A program made the position numbers and the translations under genes. Below the pieces are notes generated by a model. The model had not been told where the DNA came from. It did not search any database and saw only the letters and a program-made list of their open reading frames with translations. From Sphingopyxis macrogoltabida (lineage in GTDB: Bacteria > Pseudomonadota > Alphaproteobacteria > Sphingomonadales > Sphingomonadaceae), in contig NZ_CP009429.1 in the NCBI RefSeq assembly GCF_001314325.1, forward strand, positions 806,501 to 870,500: a stretch of DNA of 64,000 bases, given 5' to 3'. Shown piece after piece: positions 34,978 to 44,896 of this stretch. Within the stretch, counting starts at the first letter, position 1, and the number at the start of each line of letters is the position of its first letter.

Positions 34978-36957
34978 GTGCCCACAATATTGGCAGAACG
35001 ACCATCCCTCACATCCGTCAGCGACGAAGCGGAGGCCGTCCTTCGGCCCAAATTGAAGCGGGGACCCAAACCGAAGCCGATTGTCGAATTCCCTGAGCCG
35101 TCGGTCGAGGACTGGATCGATCCACCCACGTTTCCGGAAGCGCTCTCGCTGCACATGATGCGGCACGGCGACAGCTGCAATCATCTCCATCGCGCCATCA
35201 TCCGTCCCGGCGACAAGACTGACCGCAAGACGATCCAGACCTGGGCCGTCGGTGCAAAATCGCCAGGGACCGTAGAAAGCCTCGCCGTCCTAGAACGAAT
35301 CGAGCGGCGCTATCGTCTGCCGACGGGCTATTTCCACGCGAAGCTGGACCGGAGCGGCCGCGCCGCTGCGCGGCCTGCTATTGCGAAACTTACGACTGCC
35401 GAGCGTCGCCGGCTTGCTTGGCACCTCCCAAGCGATTTCTCGAAACGCCCCAAGCGCGAGCGCGAGGAGATATTGGCGTGGGTGCGGTCGGTCATCATCG
35501 AGGGCGCGACAGATTATCGGCGCTTCCAGCGCGAAGCGACGCAGCAGCGATTCTCGCTTCGCTTTCCGGGAAATTTTGGCGACGCGCGTGTTCGAGGCGG
35601 CGGCTGTTCCAGTAAGGTTGATACGGACGAGGGAACGGAATTGGCGTGCCGGGATGCACCTTTGCATCTCCAGCAAGAAGTTGGTCGCCTCATCGCGTTC
35701 AAAACCTCGACCCTGGCTCCATCAGGCCTTCTACGGCAGGGCATGTGGGGCGAAGAGACGGCATCGCAGAAACTCGAGCATCTCGGGTTATTATTCGGTG
35801 CGCTGCGGTCGCCGGCCGCTGGCGAGGTCAAAGGGCTCGGCGTTCCGATCGATAGGCTGTGTCTCGCCATGTTGCTCTTTCCGTCTCTTTGGGACTGGTA
35901 TCTCCATTGGCGCGAAGATCGCCGGGGATTTTACACCAGCTGGGAAATCAACATGCTCGACTTCGCGCTCTCGTTAGCGCGCGACAAGACGGGCTGGATG
36001 AGGCAACACCCTGACCTTGCAGATGCGCTGCAGCCAGTTGAGAGTTTGATCTCAGCTGCGGATGTCGATGAGGCGCGGCGGGACTGGGATGCGGTCTGCG
36101 ACCGGTTCACCATTTATGCGCTGAACCGAAAGAAGGACGTCCAGCGCGTCGCGAAAGTTCATCGCGATCCCTTCGAGCCCATACTGCCCATCCTCGAAGC
36201 CGAGAGCCCTGTCGGCGAATATCGCAAAATCACCGAGGAGATATTGGATCGGATGCCGAGTGCGCGTCGGTATCCGAAAGCGGCGGCCGAGGCCGTGCGC
36301 GCCTTTCTGATGTTGCGCTTCGGACTGCATCTTGGCCTCCGGCAGAAGAATTTGCGCCAGCTCCGCTTTTGCGTTCGGGGTGGGCGTCACAGCAGCGAGA
36401 AACAGCTCGAAACGCTGAAATGCGGTGAACTGCGATGGAATGATCTTTCGGGCGGCTGGGAGGTCTTCATTCCGGCGGTTGCCTTCAAGAATGCGTCCTC
36501 GTCCTTTTTCAGCCGAAAGCCTTATCGCCTGCTGCTGCCCAATCTTGGACGGCTCTATGAGTTCATAGATATCTACTTGGTGCGCGATCGGCAAATCCTG
36601 CTCGGGGGCGCCGAGGATCCGAAGACCTTCTTCGTGAAGTCTGCCAAGCTGACCACGAAAAATGCCGCTTATAGCCAAGTCGGTTTTTACGATGCCTGGC
36701 GCCTAGCGATCCAGCGCTATGGGATCTACAATCCATATACCGGCCGCGGTGCGATCAAGGGCCTACTTCCACACGGTCCGCACAATGTGCGCGACGTTCT
36801 GGCTACCCATGTCCTCAAAAAAACTGGCTCCTATGAGCAGGCGGGCTATGCCATCCAGGACAGCCCGGAAATTGTCGCGAAGCATTACGGTCGATTTTTC
36901 CCGCATGACAAATCGGCGTTAGCAGCGGTGGTGCTCAATCAGGCTTGGGAAACCTGA
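34978..36957 (+). CDS. Large tyrosine recombinase (island integrase)
   Basis: 659-residue protein whose C-terminal third has the tyrosine-recombinase pattern: LRFGLHLGLRQKNLRQLRF (Arg box I), HGPHNVRDVLATHVLKKTG (H-x-x-R), then GYAIQDSPEIVAKHYGRFFP with the catalytic Tyr. The N-terminal two thirds are specific to long integrases. GTG 34978 is chosen because AGGAG lies 10 bases upstream; the frame stays open back to 34867 without a better signal. It reads away from tRNA-Thr and is the likely enzyme for integration at that gene. It ends 447 bases before the ParB-like gene. Confidence 0.85.
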   Translation: MPTILAERPSLTSVSDEAEAVLRPKLKRGPKPKPIVEFPEPSVEDWIDPPTFPEALSLHMMRHGDSCNHLHRAIIRPGDKTDRKTIQTWAVGAKSPGTVESLAVLERIERRYRLPTGYFHAKLDRSGRAAARPAIAKLTTAERRRLAWHLPSDFSKRPKREREEILAWVRSVIIEGATDYRRFQREATQQRFSLRFPGNFGDARVRGGGCSSKVDTDEGTELACRDAPLHLQQEVGRLIAFKTSTLAPSGLLRQGMWGEETASQKLEHLGLLFGALRSPAAGEVKGLGVPIDRLCLAMLLFPSLWDWYLHWREDRRGFYTSWEINMLDFALSLARDKTGWMRQHPDLADALQPVESLISAADVDEARRDWDAVCDRFTIYALNRKKDVQRVAKVHRDPFEPILPILEAESPVGEYRKITEEILDRMPSARRYPKAAAEAVRAFLMLRFGLHLGLRQKNLRQLRFCVRGGRHSSEKQLETLKCGELRWNDLSGGWEVFIPAVAFKNASSSFFSRKPYRLLLPNLGRLYEFIDIYLVRDRQILLGGAEDPKTFFVKSAKLTTKNAAYSQVGFYDAWRLAIQRYGIYNPYTGRGAIKGLLPHGPHNVRDVLATHVLKKTGSYEQAGYAIQDSPEIVAKHYGRFFPHDKSALAAVVLNQAWET

Positions 36958-37403
36958 AAAGGACTGAGCCGACAGCAAGTTGAGCGCGGCCTGAAATGAG
37001 CGCGCACTGGCGGCGGCAGGCTGCCGCCAGAGGTCGCGCGTTTGCACGGTGGGCCGCGCAGCGCTCTTGGCTCGCTGATCTTGCCGGGGCGGCGGCTAAG
37101 CCCAGGCCCGCGCGCACACCGCCCCGCCTGCGGCTTCGCCAAGGGCGCGATTGTTCTCCGATGTTGACGCCGCGCTGACCGCACGGCGGCGTTGCCGTTG
37201 GGCCGGCCACGGACAGCGGGTCGTTCGGCGCACGGCTATGGGACCGCTCGGCCGTCGCGCAAGCCTGCGCTGCGCTTCGGCTCCTCCTCTTCGTTGCGGC
37301 CCTTCGGGTGCGCGCCGTCCTTTGGCGCGGTCCCGTCGCCTTTTCTCGCCGCCCGCCCCGCCGTCCGGGGCCGGGTGTGGTTGAAGAGAGAAGGAAGAAA
37401 GTC
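36958..37403 (+). promoter_or_regulatory. GC-rich untranslated leader upstream of the ParB-like gene
   Basis: 446 bases without a supportable gene. The 3' part (37281-37400) contains CTCCTCCTCTTCGTTGCGGC followed by CCTTCGGGTGCGC, then CCGCCCGCCCCGCC and GGGGCCGGG before the ribosome site. Closely related sequence precedes ardC (40914-41036) and, less completely, the DUF736 gene (39799-39907), suggesting a shared cis-regulatory leader. The mechanism is unknown. Confidence 0.5.
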
Positions 37404-39179
37404 ATGAAGCTTGATTTCATCGAATTGGGCAACCTGTCCATCGCAGCCGCCAACATGCGCGGGAAGGGGAAAGACCCCGACGTCGCAGACCTTATGCCGA
37501 GCATCCGCGCGCGCGGGGTGCTGGTTCCGCTGCTCGTCCGGCCCAATTGTTCGGAAGGCCATTTCGAGATCGTCGCGGGGCGTAGGCGCTTTACCGCCGT
37601 CGGCGCAGTCGCGCGCGAGGGTGGGGCGGTTCGGCCCATTCCCTGTGCAATTCTCGACGAGGGCGACGATGCCGATGCGCTCGAAGCGTCGATGCTCGAA
37701 AATCTCGCGCGGGTGCAGCCCGACGAGGTCAGCCAGTGGGAAGCGTTCGTCGCGCTGGTCAAGGCGGGGCGGTCGGTCGAGGAGGTCGCCGACAGCTTCG
37801 GGTTCGAGCCGCGCGCAGTGAAACGCATCCTTGCGCTCGGCAATCTGCTTCCCCGCATCCGCACCCTCTATCGCGGCGGTGAGATCGATGCGGGCACCGT
37901 CCGGCATCTGACCCTCGCTTCCAAGAGCCAGCAGAAATCATGACTGGCGCTGTTCGACGATGAAGGGGCTTACTGCCCGACCGGCCATCAGCTCAAAGCA
38001 TGGCTGTTCGGCGGCACGGCTATCGCGGTCAAGCACGCGCTGTTTGATGTCGAAAAAGCGAAGCTTGCGACCGTGTCCGACCTGTTCGGCGAGGACAGCT
38101 TCTTTGCCGACGCCGATGCTTTCTGGTCGGCGCAGACCGCAGCCATCGAGGCGCGCAAGGCGGATTATCTCGAAGCAGGGTGGTCCGATGTCGTCATCAT
38201 GGCGCGGGGCGACTGGTTCCGCTCGTGGGATTACACTCATGCGGGCAAGCGCAAGGGCGGCCGCATCTATGTTGAGGTGCGCGAGAGCGGCGAGATGACC
38301 TTCCACGAGGGCTTCGTCACCACCAAGGAAGCGAAGCGGCTATCGGGCGGCGACGGGCGCGAAGACGGCGATGCCGTAATTGCCAAGCCGGTGCGTCCCG
38401 AAGTGTCGGGTCCGCTCAATGCCTATATCGACCTTCATCGCCATGCAGCGGTGCGCGCCGATCTGGCGGGGCAGGGCGGGGTGGCTCTGCGGGCGATGCT
38501 CGCGCATGTCATCGCGGGGGTCGACCTCTGGCGGGTCGATGTCGAAGCCCAACGGGCACCGAAGGAGGATATTGCCGAGAGCGTCGAGACGTGTTCCGCC
38601 GAGACTGCGTTCGATCTCAAGCGCCGTGCCGTGCTGGCAGTACTGGCGTTCGACGAGGAGGCTCCGACGGTCACGGGAAGGCCTATAAACCGTCCCCCTT
38701 TTGCCCCGCTGTTCGCGCGGCTGCTCGAATTGCCCGATCCGGTGGTGCTGGAGATTGTGGCGATCGTCATGGGCGAGACGCTGCAGGCAGGAAGCGAGGC
38801 GGTGGAGATGATCGGCCTCCATCTCGGCACCGACATGCGCCAGCACTGGCAAGCGGACGCGGCCTTCTTCGACCAGCTTCGCGACCGCGAAGTTCTGCTC
38901 GCAATCACCGGCGAGGTCGCGAGCGCCGAGGTTGCCGCAGCGAACGGGGGTGAAAAGGGCAAGGCGCTGAAAGCAATCATCGCCGATTGCCTTGAGGGCA
39001 CGAACGGTCGGACCAAGGCCGAGCCGTGGGTTCCGCAGTGGATGGCGTTTCCGCCTTCGGCTTACACCACGCGGGGCGGGGTCGGCAGCGTCAAATCGGC
39101 GCGGCGGGTCGCGCACGAGCTTGCGGTTCCCGCAGCGCCTGAACCCGATGCGGAGGACGAGCAGCATTTGGCAGCATGA
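37404..39179 (+). pseudogene. ParB/RepB-like partition protein with in-frame nonsense codon
   Basis: One 592-codon frame interrupted only by TGA at codon 180 (37941-37943). Before it: the ParB nuclease-like domain (GVLVPLLVRPNCSEGHFEIV then AGRRRF; LEASMLENLARVQPDEVSQW) and the KorB-type HTH (RSVEEVADSFGFEPRAVKRI). After it the same frame continues LALFDDEGAYCPTGHQLKAW onward to 39179 with no other stop. The context QQKS-stop-LALF suggests a Trp codon TGG changed to TGA. A shorter protein could restart at GTG 38073. The ribosome site AGAAGGAAG precedes ATG 37404. The full-length protein would be a plasmid/island-type ParB of about 590 residues; as read, only its N-terminal third is made. Confidence 0.85.
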
Positions 39180-39907
39180 ATTTAAGGGCGGGCGGCATTG
39201 GTCGCCCGCCAAATCTTCCGTGCGGAAAATGACGCGCCGGCCTTGTGGGCCGGCGCGGCGCTTCTGGTTTTGCGGCGCGCCGCCGCAAGCGGCGCCGTCG
39301 CGCGGTTCAGCCAAAGAAAGAGGCGACGCGAAGTTGCCTTCGCGCCGCCTCAAACGAAGGATTATCTATCCATCGCCCCCACCGTCGATAGCTTGCCGGG
39401 GTCGCTAATCGCCAAGCCCGGACGGAAGTTGGCGAGCCCGATAATATCGGCTGGCCGACCTGAATTGTACGAAAGCGCCAAAATCGCATGCCGTGGGCAT
39501 GATTTTCTTGCCGCCCGGAATGAACCGACGTGAGCGCGGATCGCCGCCTCCTACTCGGCTGTTTCCCTGGCCACGACGGAACGTTGGAAGATCGCTTTTC
39601 CCACTCAAGTTTCCGTATTTGATTGTTCATGCCGATAGCTCGTGACCACTCCTTGTGTTCTGCAGCACCATCCCGGCGACGGGCGATTGGACCTGCACCG
39701 GCGCGGCGTCCCGCGAAAGTGCGGCGGCGCAATTATTTCCCCGCCGGCTGTGCCGGCTCCTCGCGGCCGCTTCGCTTCAAATAATCGCGCGGCTGCACTC
39801 CTCCGCTTGCGCTACGGCCCTTCGGGTTCGCGGCATGCCTCATGCGCCGGTTCCGGGTCCGCCCATGCCGCAGGGATGGTCCCGCGGCTCATTCAAGGAG
39901 ACGACCA
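39180..39907. other. Gene-free stretch between the ParB-like and DUF736 genes
   Basis: About 730 bases. It starts with a hairpin (39187-39210), contains GC-rich sequence, then a more balanced segment (39360-39640) without motif, and ends with a partial copy of the shared leader sequence (from 39799) and AAGGAG for the next gene. Frames open here on both strands have biased, repeat-like composition and no recognisable protein features. Confidence 0.5.
39187..39210 (+). terminator. Hairpin downstream of the ParB-like gene
   Basis: Stem GGCGGGCG / CGCCCGCC with an 8-base loop, 8 bases after the stop codon. The following AAATCTTCC is only weakly T-rich, so termination is plausible but not certain. 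Confidence 0.4.
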
Positions 39908-40231
39908 ATGGCAGCTATCGGCTTTGTGAACGGCACCATCGACACAGGTTTCGTGGGCCAACTCAAGACCCTCTCGATCCGCGCGGCGATCGAAATCAGG
40001 ACCAACCGCTCGAAGAGCGGCGACGTCCAACCCGATTACCGGGTCTGGTCCGAGGGCGTCGAAATCGGCGCCGGCTGGATCCGCGTCGGACAGCAGTCGG
40101 GTGAACCTTATGTGTCGCTGAGCCTCGCGGCGCCGGAGTTCGGACCGCGCCGGCTCTATGCGAACCTCGGCCGCGCCGCCGGTCAGGACGGCGAGGACGG
40201 TTACGCCCTCATCTGGAACCCCGCCGACTGA
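39908..40231 (+). CDS. DUF736 family protein
   Basis: 107-residue protein matching DUF736, a small cytoplasmic family typical of alphaproteobacterial plasmids and integrative elements: IGFVNGTIDTGFVGQLKTLS, NRSKSGDVQPDYRVWSEGVE, and YVSLSLAAPEFGPRRLYANL then GR. The function is unknown. AAGGAG 8 bases before ATG 39908 defines the start. It is followed by a strong hairpin terminator. Confidence 0.88.
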   Translation: MAAIGFVNGTIDTGFVGQLKTLSIRAAIEIRTNRSKSGDVQPDYRVWSEGVEIGAGWIRVGQQSGEPYVSLSLAAPEFGPRRLYANLGRAAGQDGEDGYALIWNPAD

Positions 40232-40243
40232 GCTGGGCTTCCA

Positions 40244-40269
40244 CCCCGCGCCGCCTCTGCGGCGCGGGG
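40244..40269 (+). terminator. Factor-independent terminator of the DUF736 gene
   Basis: Perfect 11-base stem CCCCGCGCCGC / GCGGCGCGGGG with loop CTCT, followed by CTTTGCTGTGCTTCTTGTTT. Located 13 bases after the stop; it also lies just past the end of the converging AlpA-like gene. Confidence 0.65.
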
Positions 40270-40288
40270 CTTTGCTGTGCTTCTTGTT

Positions 40289-40513
40289 TCAGGCGGCGAT
40301 CGCCGGGAGATCGGCGAGCGTAAACGTGATCGGGTTGCGCTGCCATATTGCGACCTCGGACTCGCGCCAGCCGCAGCAACGCTCGGCGAGCTTGTGCTGC
40401 GGCGGAAAGGTGCCTGCGGCGATCTTGCGGTATAGCGTCGCCCGGCTGAGGCCGGTGCGGTCTAGAACGCTATCGAGACGGAGGAAGCGGTCGGGAGGGG
40501 GAAAAGACGCCAT
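40289..40513 (-). CDS. AlpA-family DNA-binding regulator/excisionase
   Basis: 74-residue protein of the AlpA/MerR-like HTH family: RFLRLDSVLDRTGLSRATLY, then RKIAAGTFPPQHKL and GWRESEVAIW. Family members regulate or assist excision of islands. ATG 40513 has GAAGGA 7 bases upstream and is preferred over the ATG at 40528. It lies between the DUF736 and ardC genes on the opposite strand. Confidence 0.88.
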   Translation of the reverse strand: MASFPPPDRFLRLDSVLDRTGLSRATLYRKIAAGTFPPQHKLAERCCGWRESEVAIWQRNPITFTLADLPAIAA

Positions 40514-40528
40514 GCACATATCCTTCAT

Positions 40529-41036
40529 TTACTGGCTGCGAATGATGCTCCCTGAGTGAAGAATGGATATTCATCGAGCGGCGTCAATCCCCTGAGATTC
40601 CAGCCTTTGTCCAAGTCTGTCGTCCCATGTCGTCCGTTGTCGTTCGCTGTCGTCCAACATTGTCGACGGTGCGACGAAAAATAATTTGCACCATTTTGAA
40701 CATTTCGTCTCACGGGCGGAAATTGAGGCCGTCTGGGACGGTCGCGTCCAGATTGCCAAGCTGCAAGCAGCGCGATCATTATTCGAGTCGTTCCGAAATT
40801 GGGCCAGCGGTCGCCGCTGCGCGGCGGCGTCGGTCGTTCCGGCGCGGCGGGGGCAGGGTGGGCGTCACTCGCCTCTAGCCCCGCCCGGCCGGGCCGCAAC
40901 CCGCGTGCCGCGGGTCCTCCTCTTCGTTCCGGTCCTGCGGATGCAGCCCGCCCAATGATGCGGGGCTGCCGGCTCCTTCCTGCCGCCCACCCCGCCCCCT
41001 TCCGGGCCGGGGTGCGGTGGCTGGAGGAGAAGGGAA
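40529..41036 (+). promoter_or_regulatory. Gene-free region with leader repeat upstream of ardC
   Basis: About 500 bases without a gene. From 40914 it carries GGGTCCTCCTCTTCGTTCCGG, CCGCCCACCCCGCCCCC and GGGCCGGGGTG, aligned with the leader before the ParB-like gene, and ends in GGAGGAGAAGGGAAG before the GTG start of ardC. The 5' part contains tandem TGTCGTCC/TGTCGTTCGC words near 40617-40660. Confidence 0.45.
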
Positions 41037-41748
41037 GTGAAACATCAAAATGCCGAACGGGCGAGCCTCTATGCCGAGGTCACGAGCCGGATCATCGTGG
41101 AGCTGGAAGAGGGGCGGCTGCCATGGGTGCAGCCATGGGACAGCGCGTTTTGTGGATGCACGATGCCGCAGAATGCCGGAACGGCCCGCAAATACAGCGG
41201 CATCAATGTCTTGATCCTCTGGGCGGAGGTAATCGCCAAAGGCTATGCCGCGCAGCGCTGGCTGACCTACCGGCAGGCCGAGGCGGCGGGCGGCAATGTC
41301 CGGCGCGGCGAGAAGGGCACGGTCATCTGCTATGCCGACCGGTTCACGCCAAAGACCGAAGCCGAAGCGGCGCGGGGCGGAAATCGCGAAGCGCGGCAGG
41401 TGGCATTCCTGAAGCGCTTTGTCGTGTTCAATGTCGATCAGTGCGAGGGACTACCCGAGGACTATATCGCGCCGATGGTCAGCCCCGATCCGGTGCTTGC
41501 CATCGCTGAGGCCGACGCACTGATCGCGGCGAGCGGCGCGCGCTTTAACGTCGGCGGTGCCAAAGCATTCTACAGCCCGAGCCACGACTTTGTGCAGGTG
41601 CCCCCGCAGGCCGCGTTCCACGAGCCGGTGAACTGGTATCGCACCGCCCTGCACGAGCTAGGTCATAATGCCGTAACCCAGATTATGCCGCATGGCCTCC
41701 GCTGGAGGCCAGACAGCCCGGCATCGGCCATGCGGCTGTTCGGCATAA

Positions 41749-42741
41749 TCAGAGCCCTTCTAAGAACACCAAGAGGTTATCGTCTGGTCGGAACCGGCCG
41801 GGCGGGGTGGCAGGGGCCGCGACGCGAGCGAGCGCCTTTTCCTTCATTCTCATGTCGGCATGGATGTAAATCTGGGTGGTCTCGACGTTTTCGTGACCAA
41901 GCCAGAGCGCGATCACCGTTTGATCGACACCGTGGTGGAGCAGTTCCATCGCCGTGCTGTGGCGAAGCGTATGCGGTGTGACCCGCTTGGTGTCGAGGCT
42001 CGGGCATGCGCGCGATGCCGTCAGGCAATGCTTGCGTACCAGATGTTCGAGCGCGTCGCGGCTCAGCCGCTCGCCCCGGATCGATGGGAACAGCGGCCTG
42101 CTCTCATCCTTGTCGTTGCCGATCCACGTCGCCAGCAGCTTAGCCGTTTCGCGGCGAAGCGGGGTGGCGCGCTCCTTACGGCCCTTACCCATACAGCGGA
42201 CGTGCGCGCCGGTGCCGAGCGCCACATCACCCCGCGTGAGGCCAACCAGTTCGGATGCCCGCAGACCAGTCTGGACCGCGAGCAGCAGCAGAGCATGATC
42301 ACGCCGCCCCGTCCATGTCGTGCGATCCGGCGCTGCGAGCAACGCCGCGATCTCATCCGCGTCAAGGAATGTGACCGCACGCTTCACATAGCGCTTGTTG
42401 GGCATGGTGAGGATGCGCTGGCAGTGCAGTAGCCAGGTTGGGTCGGTCATCGCGACGAAGCGGAAGAACGATCGGATCGCGGCCAGTCGGGTATTACGGC
42501 TGCGAGCGCCGTTGCCCCGCGCCGTTTCGATATGGCTGAGGAAGTCGGCAACCAGATCGGCGTCGATGTCTTCGACCGTCAGCTTGACCGGCGGCTTGCC
42601 ACGTTGCGCGCTCGCATATCGAAGCAGGAGCCGGAACGTGTCGCGGTAGCCTGCAACCGTGTGGCGGCTTGCCTCCAGTTGCGTGCAAAGCCGGTCGGTG
42701 AAGAAGCGCTGGATCAGCGCAGGCAAGGTCGCGACGCTCAT
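41749..42741 (-). CDS. RIT-1 tyrosine recombinase C
   Basis: 330-residue tyrosine recombinase, third gene of the trio. Core-binding domain HTVAGYRDTFRLLLRYASAQ; catalytic motifs TGLRASELVGL (Arg), HTLRHSTAMELLHHGVD (H-x-x-R), LGHEN and QIYIHAD (Tyr). ATG 42741 overlaps the preceding stop. A relative occupies the same position in RIT-2 (48716-49717), with matching RVTPHTLRH / RVSPHVLRH stretches. Confidence 0.9.
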   Translation of the reverse strand: MSVATLPALIQRFFTDRLCTQLEASRHTVAGYRDTFRLLLRYASAQRGKPPVKLTVEDIDADLVADFLSHIETARGNGARSRNTRLAAIRSFFRFVAMTDPTWLLHCQRILTMPNKRYVKRAVTFLDADEIAALLAAPDRTTWTGRRDHALLLLAVQTGLRASELVGLTRGDVALGTGAHVRCMGKGRKERATPLRRETAKLLATWIGNDKDESRPLFPSIRGERLSRDALEHLVRKHCLTASRACPSLDTKRVTPHTLRHSTAMELLHHGVDQTVIALWLGHENVETTQIYIHADMRMKEKALARVAAPATPPGRFRPDDNLLVFLEGL

Positions 42742-43676
42742 TGGTTCACCTCCGGCCGGCGGGTTGCACGGGCCATCGCCAGATCGAGCAGTTCCGGGAC
42801 CGCCTCCAGATACCAGAACGTGTTGGAGGGATTGGTATGACCCAGATAGGTCGTCAGTCGGATCATTTCGCGCGCGGGGTCTTTGCCCGCGCGATACCAC
42901 CCGATCATCGTGCGCACCGCGAAGCTGTGGCGAAGGTCATGGATGCGCGGCCCCCGGCCGTGCCGACCATATTGTTGGCCGGGCCGCAGCCCGATCCGCT
43001 GGCAGACGTGCGCGAAGTTGTAGCGGGCACTGCAGTCGGTCAGGCGGGTTCCCTTTTCCGTGACGAACAGTGCTGGCGAGGACCGTCCAAGCAGTCGGTC
43101 GCGCTCTGCAGCATAGGCGATGAGCTGCGCTACCACGCTTGGGTCGAGCGGAAGCAACCGTTCCTTGCCAAGCTTTCCGCGCCGTATGCGCAGCACGCCA
43201 GTCTCGGTGTCGATGTCATCGTCTTTGAGCGCCAGCGCTTCACTGATCCTGAGCCCTGTTACGGCGATAAGCCCGAACAGGGTTGAGCAGGCCAGCGCGC
43301 GCAGGCCATAGATGGACGGCAGACCCTTGGCCGCCATGACGATCGCGGCGATCTCGGCCTCCGTATAGATATAAGGACGCTGCCGCGCATAACGCTCAGG
43401 GAGCAGCCCGCGCGGCGGCACCTGGTGCGCCGGGTCGATACCGCTCAGCCACTGCGCGAACAGCCGCACCTTGCCGAACCGTGCCGAGCGTGTGGATGTG
43501 CCTACAACGGGCAGGCTCGCATCCCAGCGCAGGAACAGCGCCGTATCGACGTGCGAAGCGCGTTCCTGATCGGCGAAGCGGGCGAAGCGCCGGAGTATCC
43601 GTTCATCCGTACGAAGATCGTAGCCGAGACTGCGCCGAACGCTCAGATAACGGTCGAGTTGAAGGACGATGCTCAT
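42738..43676 (-). CDS. RIT-1 tyrosine recombinase B
   Basis: 312-residue tyrosine recombinase, middle gene of the trio. Catalytic motifs: TGLRISEALAL (Arg), GPRIHDLRHSFAVRTM (H-x-x-R), YLGHTNPSNTFWYLEAVPE (Tyr in WYL context, as is typical for this subgroup). ATG 43676 overlaps the stop of the A gene; the stop overlaps the start of the C gene. Confidence 0.9.
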   Translation of the reverse strand: MSIVLQLDRYLSVRRSLGYDLRTDERILRRFARFADQERASHVDTALFLRWDASLPVVGTSTRSARFGKVRLFAQWLSGIDPAHQVPPRGLLPERYARQRPYIYTEAEIAAIVMAAKGLPSIYGLRALACSTLFGLIAVTGLRISEALALKDDDIDTETGVLRIRRGKLGKERLLPLDPSVVAQLIAYAAERDRLLGRSSPALFVTEKGTRLTDCSARYNFAHVCQRIGLRPGQQYGRHGRGPRIHDLRHSFAVRTMIGWYRAGKDPAREMIRLTTYLGHTNPSNTFWYLEAVPELLDLAMARATRRPEVNQ

Positions 43677-44896
43677 TGCACGCCTCCCGCAACTGGCCAA
43701 GGCTGCGCGACCGACCGCAGCCCGTCAATGTCGAGCCGCGCATATATCAGGGTCGATGACCGTGAGCGGTGCCGCAACACGTCGCTCACCTCGTCGAGCG
43801 AAGCACCGGCGTTCACCAGTCTGGTCGCAAGGCTATGACGCAACACATGTGATCCGACGTATGGCGTCACCGGCTTTTGCCCGGTCGCCGCCAGTGCATC
43901 CTTGATGATGGCGTTGACGATCTGGCCGTTCTTAAACGCGCGGTGCGGCGCGCGGTGGCTGACGAACACGGCTCGGCATGTCGTTGGCCCGCGCTCATCG
44001 CGAAGATAGCGGCTCAGCGCGTCCCCGACCTCGCCGGATATCGGCAACCGATCGTGCAACTCGCCCTTGCCGCGCACCATGAGTTCGCCCGCGCGCCAGT
44101 CGATATCGTCCAACCGTATCGCGATCACCTCGGGCGCTCGCAACCCGAGCCGCGCCATCAGCAGCAACATCGCATAGTCGCGTGCGGCATGTCGGGGATT
44201 GCTGCGCACCGAGCGAAGCACCGCCTCAACGCCATCGGGCGAGAGGTGCCGGGGCAGTCGCGCATCCCAGCGCTGGGCTGTCTTGGGGACGCTGGGTGCG
44301 AGATTGGTCGCGGTCGCGCCACGCGCGAACAGATATTGGAAGAAGGTCCGCAGATGCGTCGCTACCGTCTTGTCGCGATAGGGCGTCCGGCGCGCCAGCA
44401 CTTGCTGCACGAAGCCAGTGATGTCGGCACCGCTCAACCGCGTCAGGTCGATCATTTGCCTGCCGAAGCGATAGTCGAGGAACCGGTTCGCGAAGCCCAG
44501 CGTGTGCCTGATCGTGCGCGGGCTCAGGCCCCGTTGTTTGACCAGATAGGCCTCGAAGTCCGCCAACAGCGTGGTCCGCATCACCTCAGCGTCCGTCAGC
44601 GGCACAGGCTGCGCCACGCCAATGTCGATGAGATGCGCGGCGAACCGACGCGCCAGATTATGCGGACAAAGCTTCTGACCCTGTTTTCGCGGCACCATCC
44701 GTCCCAGCCGTTCGGCCTGATCGAGCGTCAATGCGGAAGGCTCCACGCCCTCAGCGTCCATCAGCCGCCCCAGATTCCGAACGAGATGGCGGTAGGTTTT
44801 GAGCGTTCCCGTTTTGTAATTGGCGGCCGCGAAGCTCTCGATGAACGAGTCGAGATAGGGTTCGATGCAAGTGTACTGAGTTTCCGTCATGATCAT
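43673..44896 (-). CDS. RIT-1 tyrosine recombinase A
   Basis: 407-residue tyrosine recombinase, first gene of the trio. N-terminal core-binding part LTDAEVMRTTLLADFEAYLV; catalytic motifs RLGLRAPEVIAIRLDDIDW (Arg), GSHVLRHSLATRLVNAG (H-x-x-R), VLRHRSRSSTLIYARLD (Tyr). GGAG lies before ATG 44896 (4 bases) and ATG 44890 (10 bases), so either may be used. The gene ends with the ATGA overlap. Confidence 0.88.
   Translation of the reverse strand: MIMTETQYTCIEPYLDSFIESFAAANYKTGTLKTYRHLVRNLGRLMDAEGVEPSALTLDQAERLGRMVPRKQGQKLCPHNLARRFAAHLIDIGVAQPVPLTDAEVMRTTLLADFEAYLVKQRGLSPRTIRHTLGFANRFLDYRFGRQMIDLTRLSGADITGFVQQVLARRTPYRDKTVATHLRTFFQYLFARGATATNLAPSVPKTAQRWDARLPRHLSPDGVEAVLRSVRSNPRHAARDYAMLLLMARLGLRAPEVIAIRLDDIDWRAGELMVRGKGELHDRLPISGEVGDALSRYLRDERGPTTCRAVFVSHRAPHRAFKNGQIVNAIIKDALAATGQKPVTPYVGSHVLRHSLATRLVNAGASLDEVSDVLRHRSRSSTLIYARLDIDGLRSVAQPWPVAGGVQ

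Noticed and set aside
37941..37943. In-frame TGA in the ParB-like gene read as selenocysteine
   Set aside because: No SECIS-like hairpin is evident, the family has no selenoprotein members that I know of, and the context fits a Trp codon mutated to stop.
39307..39732. 141-codon minus-strand frame between the ParB-like and DUF736 genes
   Set aside because: Arginine-rich, repeat-like composition and no homology that I can recognise; the region looks non-coding.
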